Source: Anaerostipes amylophilus (GTDB lineage: Bacteria > Bacillota > Clostridia > Lachnospirales > Lachnospiraceae). From it: DNA of 64,000 nt. The position numbers and the translations under genes are program-made. This document shows, one piece after another, positions 13,360-22,194 of the stretch. The notes under the pieces were generated by a model. That model made no database searches and was not told the origin of the DNA. It was given only the letters and a program-made list of their open reading frames with translations. The stretch's first letter is position 1. Each line of letters begins with the position of its first letter. The stretch lies in contig NZ_JAOQJG010000005.1 of the NCBI RefSeq assembly GCF_025567365.1, positions 186,001-250,000 on the forward strand. The letters run 5' to 3'.

Positions 13360-15279
13360 TTAACTTACTTTAAATGAAAGAAGATCATCTCTACTTAACG
13401 GTCTTGTATAATAATATCCTTGAATCAAGTCTACACCCCATTCTTCTAATAGTGCAACTTCTTTTTGTGTCTCTACACCTTCTGCAACAACTTTATGCCC
13501 AAGATTCTGCAAGATCGATACCATATTCTTGTATAATAATGCGATCTGCTGGTCTTCACAAATACCATCTAACATAGAACGATCAAGTTTCACTGTTGAA
13601 AATGGCAATTTCAAAATAGTATTCAAATTCGCATACCCTGATCCGAAATCGTCCAGACAGATTTCGATTCCAACTTCTCGAAAATCTGAAATTGTCTTGT
13701 ATAATTCCTCACTGTACTCTGTTGCAACTGTTTCTGTCACTTCAAACTGAAACCAGCTGTATGGAAGTTCTAATTCATTGATGATCTTAAACAGTTCCTG
13801 ACTATATCCAGTTTTCAACAACTCTAATGGTGAAAGATTGATCTTGATGCTTCCAATCTGTTTCATAAGTGCCGTATGACTCTTCATAAAGCGACAGATT
13901 CTTCGAAATTGCAGTTTTCCAAGTTCAATGATCTGTCCATTCTTCTCTGCAAGATTAATAAAGATATCTGGCGGGATCATTCCCAAGGTTGGATGTTTTA
14001 AACGACTTAATGCCTCCATTGTCACATAATGGCCATCTTTTACCGAATATAATGGCTGATAATATACTTCGAACAGATCATCCTCAATCGCAGTATTCAT
14101 ATATTTCTTCACACGCTGTTCATATAAGAATCCCTGTCTTGTTGTTTCGCTATTCTCTATCAACGTTGTCTTATCTGATTTTGGTTTTAACAAGATCAGA
14201 TATTCAAGGTATGCCAACATCATATCATTGTCCACAAGTTCTTCAGCATCTGTTATTCCACAGATCGTTGCTGGAAAATCAATCATCTCATCTCCAATAT
14301 CAAATGGTGTCTGAAACAGCTCCATTACTTCTTGTTTTGTTTTTTCATAATCTGCTTGACTCATAGAAAAGATCAAAAACTGATTCCCATGAATTCGAAA
14401 AATATAATTTCCCTCTGTAATCTGATTTAATTCATCTGCAACATCGAGCAGCAACTTGTCTCCTACACTGTTTCCATATAATTTATTCACTTGTTTTAAC
14501 TTCCATATACTGATCTGTAATACATGGAATTTCTGTCCTCGTTTCATCTGTTCTGGAATCCACTGATTTAAATATCCTTTGGCAAATACGCCCGTTAGAC
14601 TATCAACAACTGTCTGTGGATTATAAAGTGTCCAAAATATAATAAAAATACCAATGATCAGACCAAATTCCGTCAACAAATATTGTGAATAAACAGCCTC
14701 GATCGCTGTACATACGAATCCAACTACAACAAATTCCCAAACAGCACGAAGTTCATTTTTCCCATACTCATCTTGATGGAAAATGAAATTATACATTGCT
14801 ATCACAACAAAAAAGAACGTATAGATATATATCATCAAATACCATGGCCCATATAAATATTCTCCATTTGTATTACAATAAAAAAACTGCCCATGAAAGA
14901 TATTAAGGATCACAAGAGACTCCATAAAAATGACTGGAATCATACCAAGCATGATATTTCTTTTTTTCATCTTATGCTCACAATATCTCAAGATTTGTAT
15001 CAACCCATAAAACACATATGGGATCAATACTTCCATCAGATATAAAAATGTCGTAACCCCAATGATCAGCGAATTATATGCTGGATTCCTCTTCTGGATC
15101 AACATACAGCTGACCAGATCTGAAATACTGCATAGCACAGCTCCAACGATAAAGATCCAGAAAAGCTTTCCACTAATTCCTGTTAATTGTTTGTATCTTA
15201 CAAAATGAACAAAAAGGATCAAGAGAAATATCAATCCTGCGATCAAAAAGTCCATATTATATTGAATCATTTCCCCCAC
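13360..15279 (-). CDS. Membrane c-di-GMP phosphodiesterase: degenerate GGDEF plus EAL
   Basis: The 639-residue protein has six to seven N-terminal membrane helices (about 10-210), a GGDEF-like domain (about 225-345) and an EAL domain (about 375-635). The GGDEF site reads HGNQF, so it is unlikely to make c-di-GMP and may bind GTP as a sensor. The EAL domain keeps MEALSR, the DDFGSGYANL loop, EGVET and QGYYYTRPL, so it should hydrolyse c-di-GMP. It stands alone between terminators. The signal sensed by the membrane part is unknown. A second c-di-GMP gene, a GGDEF-REC protein at 39165-40469, occurs in this window. Confidence 0.85.
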   Translation of the reverse strand: MGEMIQYNMDFLIAGLIFLLILFVHFVRYKQLTGISGKLFWIFIVGAVLCSISDLVSCMLIQKRNPAYNSLIIGVTTFLYLMEVLIPYVFYGLIQILRYCEHKMKKRNIMLGMIPVIFMESLVILNIFHGQFFYCNTNGEYLYGPWYLMIYIYTFFFVVIAMYNFIFHQDEYGKNELRAVWEFVVVGFVCTAIEAVYSQYLLTEFGLIIGIFIIFWTLYNPQTVVDSLTGVFAKGYLNQWIPEQMKRGQKFHVLQISIWKLKQVNKLYGNSVGDKLLLDVADELNQITEGNYIFRIHGNQFLIFSMSQADYEKTKQEVMELFQTPFDIGDEMIDFPATICGITDAEELVDNDMMLAYLEYLILLKPKSDKTTLIENSETTRQGFLYEQRVKKYMNTAIEDDLFEVYYQPLYSVKDGHYVTMEALSRLKHPTLGMIPPDIFINLAEKNGQIIELGKLQFRRICRFMKSHTALMKQIGSIKINLSPLELLKTGYSQELFKIINELELPYSWFQFEVTETVATEYSEELYKTISDFREVGIEICLDDFGSGYANLNTILKLPFSTVKLDRSMLDGICEDQQIALLYKNMVSILQNLGHKVVAEGVETQKEVALLEEWGVDLIQGYYYTRPLSRDDLLSFKVS

Positions 15280-15398
15280 TCTTTCTTCTCTTCTTGCTTT
15301 TTATGATAGTTTCCTTCGGGTCAAATCTTGCATAACCAACAGACACATATGGCAGCCTTATAACTCCAATTCTAATATTCCCCTTGAAATTTTATGTT

Positions 15399-15443
15399 TT
15401 CCCCTATGTATTTTAGTATATCATTCTAAAATACATAGGGGAA
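15399..15443. repeat. 17-bp perfect inverted repeat abutting the DUF1294 stop
   Basis: TTCCCCTATGTATTTTA (15399-15415) and its exact complement (15427-15443) flank an 11-base loop. The second arm ends one base before the DUF1294 stop codon. No T-tract follows on either strand, so it is a strong RNA hairpin rather than a typical terminator. Confidence 0.6.
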
Positions 15444-15716
15444 TCATGATTTCAATATAAAATGTATGGCAAACATGATCTGTAATACGAAGATTCCAGG
15501 AATCCCTAATTTAAAATACCATTTTCTTGTCTTATGATGAAAGACTGTCATCCCGATCATGGCTCCTATCGAACCGCCGATCAGTACTAAACCGATCAGT
15601 TTTTTCTCTCTGATGCGCCATTGTCTTGTCATCGCTCTCCATTTATCTAGGCCGTATAAGGCAAATGTTATAATATTTATAATGATCAGATATAAATGTA
15701 TATATGCCGATTGCAT
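15444..15716 (-). CDS. DUF1294 family small membrane protein
   Basis: The 90-residue product is taken from the ATG at 15716, which has GAGGAG seven bases upstream; the longer frame would begin at 15779 without such a site. It has three hydrophobic segments and the family's YGLDKWRAMTRQWRIREKKL and HHKTRKWYF landmarks. DUF1294 proteins are integral membrane proteins of unknown function, common in Firmicutes. The gene lies over the tail of a decayed homocysteine methyltransferase fragment in another frame. Confidence 0.75.
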   Translation of the reverse strand: MQSAYIHLYLIIINIITFALYGLDKWRAMTRQWRIREKKLIGLVLIGGSIGAMIGMTVFHHKTRKWYFKLGIPGIFVLQIMFAIHFILKS

Positions 15717-15892
15717 TTGTAAGTCTCCTCTTTTGCTCTCACAACTTCTTCCACATGTTTCGCAACCGTCGTACAGCATCCTCCGACTGCACTTGCTCCT
15801 GCTTTCATGTAGCTATATGCATATTCTTCGAAAGATAATGCAGACTGTTTTCCAAACCAGACTTGCCGTCTCACCGATTCGGTAGTATTCTT
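15686..15892 (-). pseudogene. C-terminal remnant of a homocysteine S-methyltransferase gene
   Basis: The frame encodes VWFGKQSALSFEEYAYSYMK followed by AGASAVGGCCTTVAKHVEEV. The GASxxGGCCxTTxxHI pattern is the zinc-binding C-terminal signature of homocysteine/betaine S-methyltransferases (MetH N-domain, YitJ, MmuM). A stop at 15893-15895 cuts it off upstream and the remaining 250 or so residues are missing. It overlaps the start of the DUF1294 gene in another frame. This is a decayed gene whose last piece survives. Confidence 0.7.
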
Positions 15893-15951
15893 TCATCTAT
15901 GATTCACTCTTTTCTCTCAAAGCTATTTTTCTTTATCATAGCATACTTTTG

Positions 15952-17610
15952 TTACTTCTGAACCATATCCATTGCAAATAAAGCTGCTCCAAGTGCCCCG
16001 CATAACTGAGCTTTATCACTGATCACAAGAGTTGTTCCAAGTTTTTCTTCCAGTGTCTTTACCAGACCTTTATTCTTAGATACACCACCTGTCATCATAT
16101 AGCGTTCTTCTCCTCCAACTCGTTTTGCAAGAGCTGCTGTTTTGGATGCAACGGCTTTATTTAATCCGTGAACAATGTCATCGGTTTCTTTGTTCTGCGC
16201 GATCAAGGATACGACTTCTGATTCTGCAAATACCGTGCACATACTGGAGATTGTGATATCTTCTTTGTATGTAAGTCCTGCTTCACTCATCTGGTCCAAA
16301 TCCATTTCCATTGTTCTTGCCATCATCTCTAAAAATCGTCCGGTTCCAGCTGCACATTTATCATTCATAACAAAGTTTGCAACCGCTCCATTTTCGTCAA
16401 GACGAATGACCTTGCTGTCCTGTCCACCGATATCAATGACCGTTCTCACTTCTGGATTTAAGAAATGTGCTCCTCTTGCATGGCATGTGATCTCTGTGAT
16501 ACTTTTATCTCCATCGGTGATTGCCGTTCTTCCATATCCTGTTGTTACCATAGCATCGATATCTTCTCTCTGAAGTTTTGCCTGTTTTAGGGCCTCTTCC
16601 AAAGCTCGTTCTGCTCCCATCGCTGCTCCAGCACCTGTTGGCAGAATGATTCCTGTCACGATTTCTCCATCTTTATTCAAAATAACAACGTCTGTACTTG
16701 TAGATCCGCTGTCGATTCCTGCAAAATATCCTTTTCCCATTTTCTTCTCACCACTTTCTAAATTGTCCATATTCATGCTTTCTGCAAATGCTTCTAATCT
16801 TGTCAGTAACTGTCCGCTGCTCTGCACTGTATAGTCTGACTCGATCTTTAATAATGGCACTGTAATGTTTTGTTTTACCTGTGCATACTCAAAACTGTAG
16901 AAATCACAAAATTTGACCGTATGGTAAATGATCCCTTTTAAGTTTGGATCATTATACAAACGTTTTCTTCCGCTGTTATCCATCATACGCATACAAGGTG
17001 TCTGTCCTAAAAGTTCTGCCGCATACCATTCCATTAATTCATTAAAATCATCTGTCTTTGGTGGCTTTACTTCACCGACGCTTCGGTTATTGACACAAGT
17101 ATCATTCTCCACTGAATATGGCATGGATTCTTTGACCATTTCATATAATTCATTTCCCATTCTTGCCCCAAGAACACTGATATATGGTTCTTTCTGCTTT
17201 TCTGGTTCTTTAAATGCTTCAACAAATTTTTTTTGATCAAATTCAGATCCTTTGTAGGCTCCATAGGCTCTTGCAAGTCCTTTTAACTGTAAAACAGTTC
17301 GTTCCCTGCTGCATTCTCCGTCACAGTGCAGCATATCGATCATATATAAAAAATCAAGTTTTCCACTGTCTTCCAGAATATCATAGACACTTCGGATCGT
17401 ATCACAGCAGTTTACTAAAACCAGTTCTTTTACTTTCCCAGTCATAACTGCTTCTAAGACAGCTTTTCCAAATCCACAGATATTTGGATGTGCGATCTGA
17501 TCTGCGAGATCAAATCCTTCCGGCATCTGGTTTAAATTCTCACATTCCCCGCCAAATGCCTGCAATAATTCAATTGGTGTATATTTACAAACGTAATATG
17601 TCTTACTCAT
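15952..17610 (-). CDS. 2-Hydroxyacyl-CoA dehydratase-like domain fused to its activase (ASKHA ATPase)
   Basis: The 552-residue protein starts at 17610 (MSKTYYVCKY), with GGAAGGTGG just upstream; the longer frame to 17640 is less likely. Residues 1 to about 275 are a 2-hydroxyacyl-CoA dehydratase D-component fold (HgdB-like). Residues of about 295-552 are the activator, with GIDSGSTSTDVVIL and DIGGQDSK phosphate loops and cysteines in NDKCAAGTGRF and SSMCTVFAESE that hold a [4Fe-4S] cluster. Activases (HgdC, FldI) use ATP to push one electron into the dehydratase. They are usually separate proteins, so the fusion is notable. It overlaps the upstream dehydratase gene by eight bases. Confidence 0.85.
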   Translation of the reverse strand: MSKTYYVCKYTPIELLQAFGGECENLNQMPEGFDLADQIAHPNICGFGKAVLEAVMTGKVKELVLVNCCDTIRSVYDILEDSGKLDFLYMIDMLHCDGECSRERTVLQLKGLARAYGAYKGSEFDQKKFVEAFKEPEKQKEPYISVLGARMGNELYEMVKESMPYSVENDTCVNNRSVGEVKPPKTDDFNELMEWYAAELLGQTPCMRMMDNSGRKRLYNDPNLKGIIYHTVKFCDFYSFEYAQVKQNITVPLLKIESDYTVQSSGQLLTRLEAFAESMNMDNLESGEKKMGKGYFAGIDSGSTSTDVVILNKDGEIVTGIILPTGAGAAMGAERALEEALKQAKLQREDIDAMVTTGYGRTAITDGDKSITEITCHARGAHFLNPEVRTVIDIGGQDSKVIRLDENGAVANFVMNDKCAAGTGRFLEMMARTMEMDLDQMSEAGLTYKEDITISSMCTVFAESEVVSLIAQNKETDDIVHGLNKAVASKTAALAKRVGGEERYMMTGGVSKNKGLVKTLEEKLGTTLVISDKAQLCGALGAALFAMDMVQK

Positions 17611-18889
17611 CTTGTCCACCTTCCATTTCTTCAGCTCCAAGCATCTCTAAAAATGCTCCTAGTCTTGTTGAAGTCTGTCCTTCTCCGCCGTGGCTTCGGT
17701 CACATCCATCTCCGTCTAATAACAGCATTGGAATTCTTGCTTCTTCAAACTTCTTCTTGGCAAGCTGTGCTGCTCCAAGTGTATGTTTACATCCCCAGTG
17801 TCCAAACCAGACAGCTCCATCTGCTTTCACATCTTTTGCATGGCGGATTCCGGCTTCAATTCTTCTTACCGCACTTCCATTTAATCCATGATAGACCATT
17901 CTTCTCGCCATCGCATCGTATGGATCTTCTGGATCAAAATCAGGTTCGAATGTACGACTTAACTCGCATCCTGCGATCTGTGCATTCTCATTAAATGCCA
18001 GTGCTTCCTGTACTGCACCTGACCAGAATGGGATCGTGTGCATCCAGTAGATCTTCTTTCCTTTTTTCTTTGGTGCTTTTTCGATATCTTTTAATAACTG
18101 ATCCACATATTTCTCTTCTTCTTTTGTTCCCAACAAAATATTATTTGTCATTCCTGCAAAAAGCGGTGTGACAAGATCTGTTTTGATATCTTTATCTGCG
18201 GATTTTTTCTGACATTCAATGAACTTATCCATCGTACGTTTGCTTCGTCTCATTCGTTCTTTTAGTCCATCTTCTGTAATCGTCTTTCCAGTACATTTTT
18301 CCAAAAATACTTTCAGATCTCTGATCTGATCTGCGACATATTTGACGTTATCTTCATTTTGCTGCATCGGTACATCGATCGCAAATGCTGGTACATCATA
18401 TAGTTTTGCTAATGTTTTGAATGTTAGCAGATTTGCATCGCAAGTAAGGTTTGTGTATACGATACATTTGGGCTTTGGAAGGATCTTCTTCTGTGCCGCT
18501 CCCAAAAATGTCTTATGATAGCTGCATAGTGTTTCTGAAATTCCTGTGTTCTCTGCCTGCTGTAAAAATGCTCGTTCTGCATTTGATGCGGAAAGATAGC
18601 AGGAAAATGCTTCTACATTATATGGATGTAATCCTGCTTCGTGTAAGATCTCACATGGTGTAAAGATACTGACGATCGCACATTCCTGAGGATTCTTAAG
18701 TGGCATCAGCATCGTGTTCATCATCAGATGTGCGAGATATCTATCTGCTGGCAGTAATCGTTTGTCTGGTGTAAATTTATATTTTAAGTTCTGAGCTTCC
18801 CATCCAAGTTTTAATAATACTCTTGCTCTGTCTGGATTTGTATTTGCCCATTTCTCGATATATTTTCCGTATGTCTCTATGATCTGCAT
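17603..18889 (-). CDS. 2-Hydroxyacyl-CoA dehydratase family subunit
   Basis: The 428-residue soluble protein belongs to the HgdB/FldB/BcrC (HGD-D) family. It contains TPCEILHEAGLHP near 78, TNLTCDANLLTFKTLAKL near 170, YWMHTIPFW near 290, and a C-terminal GHWGCKHTLGAAQL with the cysteine expected to help bind an iron-sulfur cluster, then LDGDGCDRSHGGEG. Such proteins remove water from 2-hydroxyacyl-CoA esters or reduce related substrates by a ketyl-radical mechanism. The next gene carries a second such domain joined to the activase, so the two products probably form one complex. No CoA-transferase lies nearby, so the substrate is unknown. Confidence 0.82.
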   Translation of the reverse strand: MQIIETYGKYIEKWANTNPDRARVLLKLGWEAQNLKYKFTPDKRLLPADRYLAHLMMNTMLMPLKNPQECAIVSIFTPCEILHEAGLHPYNVEAFSCYLSASNAERAFLQQAENTGISETLCSYHKTFLGAAQKKILPKPKCIVYTNLTCDANLLTFKTLAKLYDVPAFAIDVPMQQNEDNVKYVADQIRDLKVFLEKCTGKTITEDGLKERMRRSKRTMDKFIECQKKSADKDIKTDLVTPLFAGMTNNILLGTKEEEKYVDQLLKDIEKAPKKKGKKIYWMHTIPFWSGAVQEALAFNENAQIAGCELSRTFEPDFDPEDPYDAMARRMVYHGLNGSAVRRIEAGIRHAKDVKADGAVWFGHWGCKHTLGAAQLAKKKFEEARIPMLLLDGDGCDRSHGGEGQTSTRLGAFLEMLGAEEMEGGQDE

Positions 18890-19021
18890 ATTTATTTCAC
18901 GTCCTTTTTTTGTTCTAAAGAACTATATTACTTGTTATTTTTCAAAAAATCAACGATTAAATTTGGCACAATACATATATATGTATACATTTTACGGATT
19001 TTTGTGATAAAATGAACTTTT

Positions 19022-20419
19022 ATGCTTAAGAAAGGATTTGGTAATTTTATTATGAATAATGATAAAGAATTTTTAGCAACGGAACCCATTGAGAAACTGC
19101 TTTTAAGACTGGCAATTCCGACTTTGGCCGCTCAGATGATCAATATGCTTTACAATATTATTGACCGTATTTATATTGGACATATTCCTGGAAGTGGCGC
19201 TTTAGCTCTGACTGGAGTTGGAGTTTGTATGCCGCTGATCATGATCATTTCGGCATTTGCCGCTCTTGTTGGAAATGGTGGTGCCCCTCGTGCTTCGATC
19301 TTGATGGGTAAGAAAGATCTTGATTCTGCGGAAAATATTCTTGGAAATTGTTTTACGATGCAGATCATTATCTCTGTGATCCTGACTTTGATCATGTTCT
19401 TTGGAAACCGTACATTTTTGATGGCATTTGGAGCTAGTGAAAATACGATCGAATATGCGGTTAGTTATATGAATATTTATTCACTTGGTACGATCTTTGT
19501 GCAGTTAACACTTGGAATGAATGCGTTTATCACGGCACAGGGATTTGCAAAGACTGGAATGTATTCTGTTTTGATCGGGGCTGTGATCAATATTATTCTA
19601 GATCCAATTTTTATCTTTGCATGCCATATGGGTGTTCGTGGTGCTGCACTGGCTACGATCATTTCTCAGGCTTGTTCTTGTATCTGGGTGTTGAGTTTCT
19701 TATTTGGGCCAAAATCTACACTTCGTATCAAGAAACAGCATATGCCTTTGAGTGCTCCGGTGATCCTGCCTTGTCTGGCTCTTGGGCTTTCCCTATTTAT
19801 CATGCAGGCAAGTGAAAGCATTATCTCTGTATGTTTTAATTCTTCCTTATTAAGATATGGTGGAGATGTTGCAGTTGGTGCAATGACGATCCTTACAAGT
19901 GTCATGCAGTTTGCAATGCTTCCTCTTCAGGGACTTGGACAGGGTGCACAGCCAATCATGAGTTATAATTATGGTGCCAAAAATGCAGATCGTGTAAAGA
20001 GCACTTTCTTCCTTTTATTAAAGGCAAGTTTGACTTATTCTGTGATCTTATGGGTACTTGTCATGGTATTTCCTCAGGTATTTGCAGGTATCTTTACTTC
20101 CAATCCTGCATTAGTTGCATTTACCAAAAATGCACTTCGTGTTTATATGGCAGTCATGTTCATGTTCGGAATTCAGATTTCATGCCAGATGGCATTTAAC
20201 TCTCTTGGAAAAGCAATTTCTTCTATTGTTGTTGCGGTTATGAGAAAGTTTGTGCTTTTGATTCCACTCATTTATATCATGCCACATATTTTCACAGCTG
20301 ATCAGACAACGGCTGTTTACATGGCAGAACCAGTTGCTGATTTTATTGCGGTGACATTTACAGCAATCTTATTTTCTGTTCAATTTAAGAAAGCTTTGTC
20401 TGCAATCCGTGGACAGTAA
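19022..20419 (+). CDS. MATE-family multidrug exporter
   Basis: This is an integral membrane protein of about 12 helices (465 residues from 19022). MATE landmarks include LAIPTLAAQMINMLYNIIDR near the start, a repeat of the same fold in the second half, and QGLGQGAQPIMSYNYGA near 300. MATE proteins export cationic drugs or metabolites using sodium or proton gradients. The start could also be the ATG at 19052 (MNNDKEFLATEPIEKLL), which fits the family N-terminus well; neither start has an ideally spaced ribosome site. It is divergent from the dehydratase genes. The MerR gene downstream faces it on the other strand. Confidence 0.88.
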   Translation: MLKKGFGNFIMNNDKEFLATEPIEKLLLRLAIPTLAAQMINMLYNIIDRIYIGHIPGSGALALTGVGVCMPLIMIISAFAALVGNGGAPRASILMGKKDLDSAENILGNCFTMQIIISVILTLIMFFGNRTFLMAFGASENTIEYAVSYMNIYSLGTIFVQLTLGMNAFITAQGFAKTGMYSVLIGAVINIILDPIFIFACHMGVRGAALATIISQACSCIWVLSFLFGPKSTLRIKKQHMPLSAPVILPCLALGLSLFIMQASESIISVCFNSSLLRYGGDVAVGAMTILTSVMQFAMLPLQGLGQGAQPIMSYNYGAKNADRVKSTFFLLLKASLTYSVILWVLVMVFPQVFAGIFTSNPALVAFTKNALRVYMAVMFMFGIQISCQMAFNSLGKAISSIVVAVMRKFVLLIPLIYIMPHIFTADQTTAVYMAEPVADFIAVTFTAILFSVQFKKALSAIRGQ

Positions 20420-20535
20420 TTGGTCAAACATAGACTTTGAGTATATTAAATATTTTTCTGAATTTTGGTCATCTTTCGGACAGATAGAAATTTTCTATTT
20501 ATACTCAATACACCTCTGTTTTTACAAGTTAAAAT

Positions 20536-20931
20536 CTAATCATGACAATCTCCACTTTCATCCCAAACCAATACCCCAGTCTCCATGGCTTCTTCATACT
20601 TCGATATCTTATAAGCTAATCTCTCCACCGTACTTTCAATCTGTGCTTTTTGTTCTTTCAAAACATTCATCTGCTCCTGCAATAACTCTAATCTTGCAGG
20701 AATCGTATTATCTCCTTCTTTATATAATTTTACATACTCGATCATAACCTCTATTGGAAGTCCTGCACTTCTCATACAAATGGCTAATTCTACCCATCCC
20801 AGGTCTGATTCCTGATAGTCTCTGATTCCATTTGGCCTTCTCGTTACTTTTGGGATCATTCCGACTCTTTCGTAATATCTTAAGGTATCTGCAGAGATAT
20901 CATATTTTTCTGCTACTTCTTTAATCGTCAT
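20536..20931 (-). CDS. MerR-family transcriptional regulator
   Basis: The 131-residue protein has an N-terminal winged helix-turn-helix (MTIKEVAEKYDISADTLRYY, then ERVGMIP), the second wing and a long dimerisation coiled coil (about 75-118) rich in E, Q and K. The effector end (ESGDCHD) has a single Cys, so it is not a classical metal sensor. Small MerR proteins of this type (AdhR/YfmP-like) respond to aldehydes or drugs. It converges with the MATE exporter gene, a possible target, but no MerR palindrome was picked out in front of that gene. Confidence 0.85.
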   Translation of the reverse strand: MTIKEVAEKYDISADTLRYYERVGMIPKVTRRPNGIRDYQESDLGWVELAICMRSAGLPIEVMIEYVKLYKEGDNTIPARLELLQEQMNVLKEQKAQIESTVERLAYKISKYEEAMETGVLVWDESGDCHD

Positions 20932-21101
20932 AGTATTGCTTGCTCCTTTCTACTTATTTCTGAGTTTATTTTAATCCTTGGAGCAGGGTTTAAGTCAAGA
21001 TTTTTCTGATCTCCTCATGTATATCTGGTCTTTTATATGATAATTTGTTAAAATGATTTGGATACCACTTTTAATCTGAAAAGATTTAGAAGGAGATTTC
21101 T

Positions 21102-21986
21102 ATGACTTATTATGATATTTTATTTAGTTTCTTTATCTATGGTTTTCTTGGTTGGTGTACCGAAGTTGCATATGCTGCTTTTAAACAACATTCTTTTGTA
21201 AACCGTGGATTCTTAAATGGTCCAATCTGTCCGATCTATGGGATTGGCGTGACCGTTGTCGTTGCTTTGTTGCAACCTTATGTTGGGAATCTGATCTTAC
21301 TTTATATTACTTCTACCATTCTTGTTACATTTCTTGAATGGCTGACTGGATTTCTGCTTGAGAAGTTATTTCATCATAGATGGTGGGATTATTCTGAGCT
21401 GCCTTTGAATATTGGCGGTTATGTATGTCCTTTATTTTCTGCGATCTGGGGTGTCGCTTGTGTGTTGATCGTGAAGCTTATTTATCCTTTTACGGATAAA
21501 CTGGTTTCATTTCTTCCAGTATGGTTTGGTAAATTCCTGCTTGTATTATTAACGATCACGATTTTCGTTGATGTTTGTATTACTGTTCAGGGTATTTTAA
21601 AGTTCAACAAACGTCTGGCTCTTATGGAGGATATTGCGAAAGAATTGCGTAATATTTCTGATCAGATCGGTGAGAATATTTATGACAGTATGATGGATGG
21701 CTTGGAAGCTCAGGATCGAATGAAAGCTCGTGCGGATGTTATTCGTGAGAAAGTAGATGAAGTGAAACAGGAAAATACTGAAGAAGTCAAAGCTCGTATG
21801 GATTCTATGAAGCAACGTGCATTTGAACTTCGCACTAGATATGAAAACATGGCAAAGCTTCCTACATTCACATCTCGTCGTATCTTGCGTGCATTCCCTA
21901 AGATGATGCCTCGTGAGCATGTAAGAGAATTTGGACAGTTGTGCCGGATTTTGAAGAAGCGAAGAGATGAATTGAAGAAAAAATAG
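21102..21986 (+). CDS. Putative ABC-transporter type IV membrane protein (CmpB-like, PF06541)
   Basis: The 294-residue protein has five or six membrane helices in the first 175 residues, with the family landmarks FFIYGFLGWCTEVAYAA, NRGFLNGPICPIYGIG, FLEWLTGFLLEKLFHHRWWD and NIGGYVCP. A cytoplasmic, charged, coiled-coil-rich tail of about 120 residues follows. AGAAGGAGA sits before the ATG. The family is widespread in Clostridia. Its name implies a transporter, but the function is not established. It stands alone and is followed by a terminator. Confidence 0.78.
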   Translation: MTYYDILFSFFIYGFLGWCTEVAYAAFKQHSFVNRGFLNGPICPIYGIGVTVVVALLQPYVGNLILLYITSTILVTFLEWLTGFLLEKLFHHRWWDYSELPLNIGGYVCPLFSAIWGVACVLIVKLIYPFTDKLVSFLPVWFGKFLLVLLTITIFVDVCITVQGILKFNKRLALMEDIAKELRNISDQIGENIYDSMMDGLEAQDRMKARADVIREKVDEVKQENTEEVKARMDSMKQRAFELRTRYENMAKLPTFTSRRILRAFPKMMPREHVREFGQLCRILKKRRDELKKK

Positions 21987-21995
21987 CTGGATTTT

Positions 21996-22030
21996 AAAAG
22001 GAATTGCTTAGTTGTTTGCAGTTCCTTTTT
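21996..22030 (+). terminator. Terminator of the CmpB-like gene
   Basis: AAAAGGAATTGC pairs with GCAGTTCCTTTTT (one wobble) 10 bases after the stop codon. The remaining bases to 22194 hold no gene. Confidence 0.75.
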
Positions 22031-22194
22031 GTACTGTCTTTACATATAATTTATTATTTATTGATAAGCTGATAGATAAGTATTCTTAGTATAAAAATAT
22101 AATTTTGTTGAAAAATGTTACTTATATAGCGTGAAATATTTCATTAGGACATTATACGCACCCCAGTGGTTTGGATAACTGAAATTATTGAATA

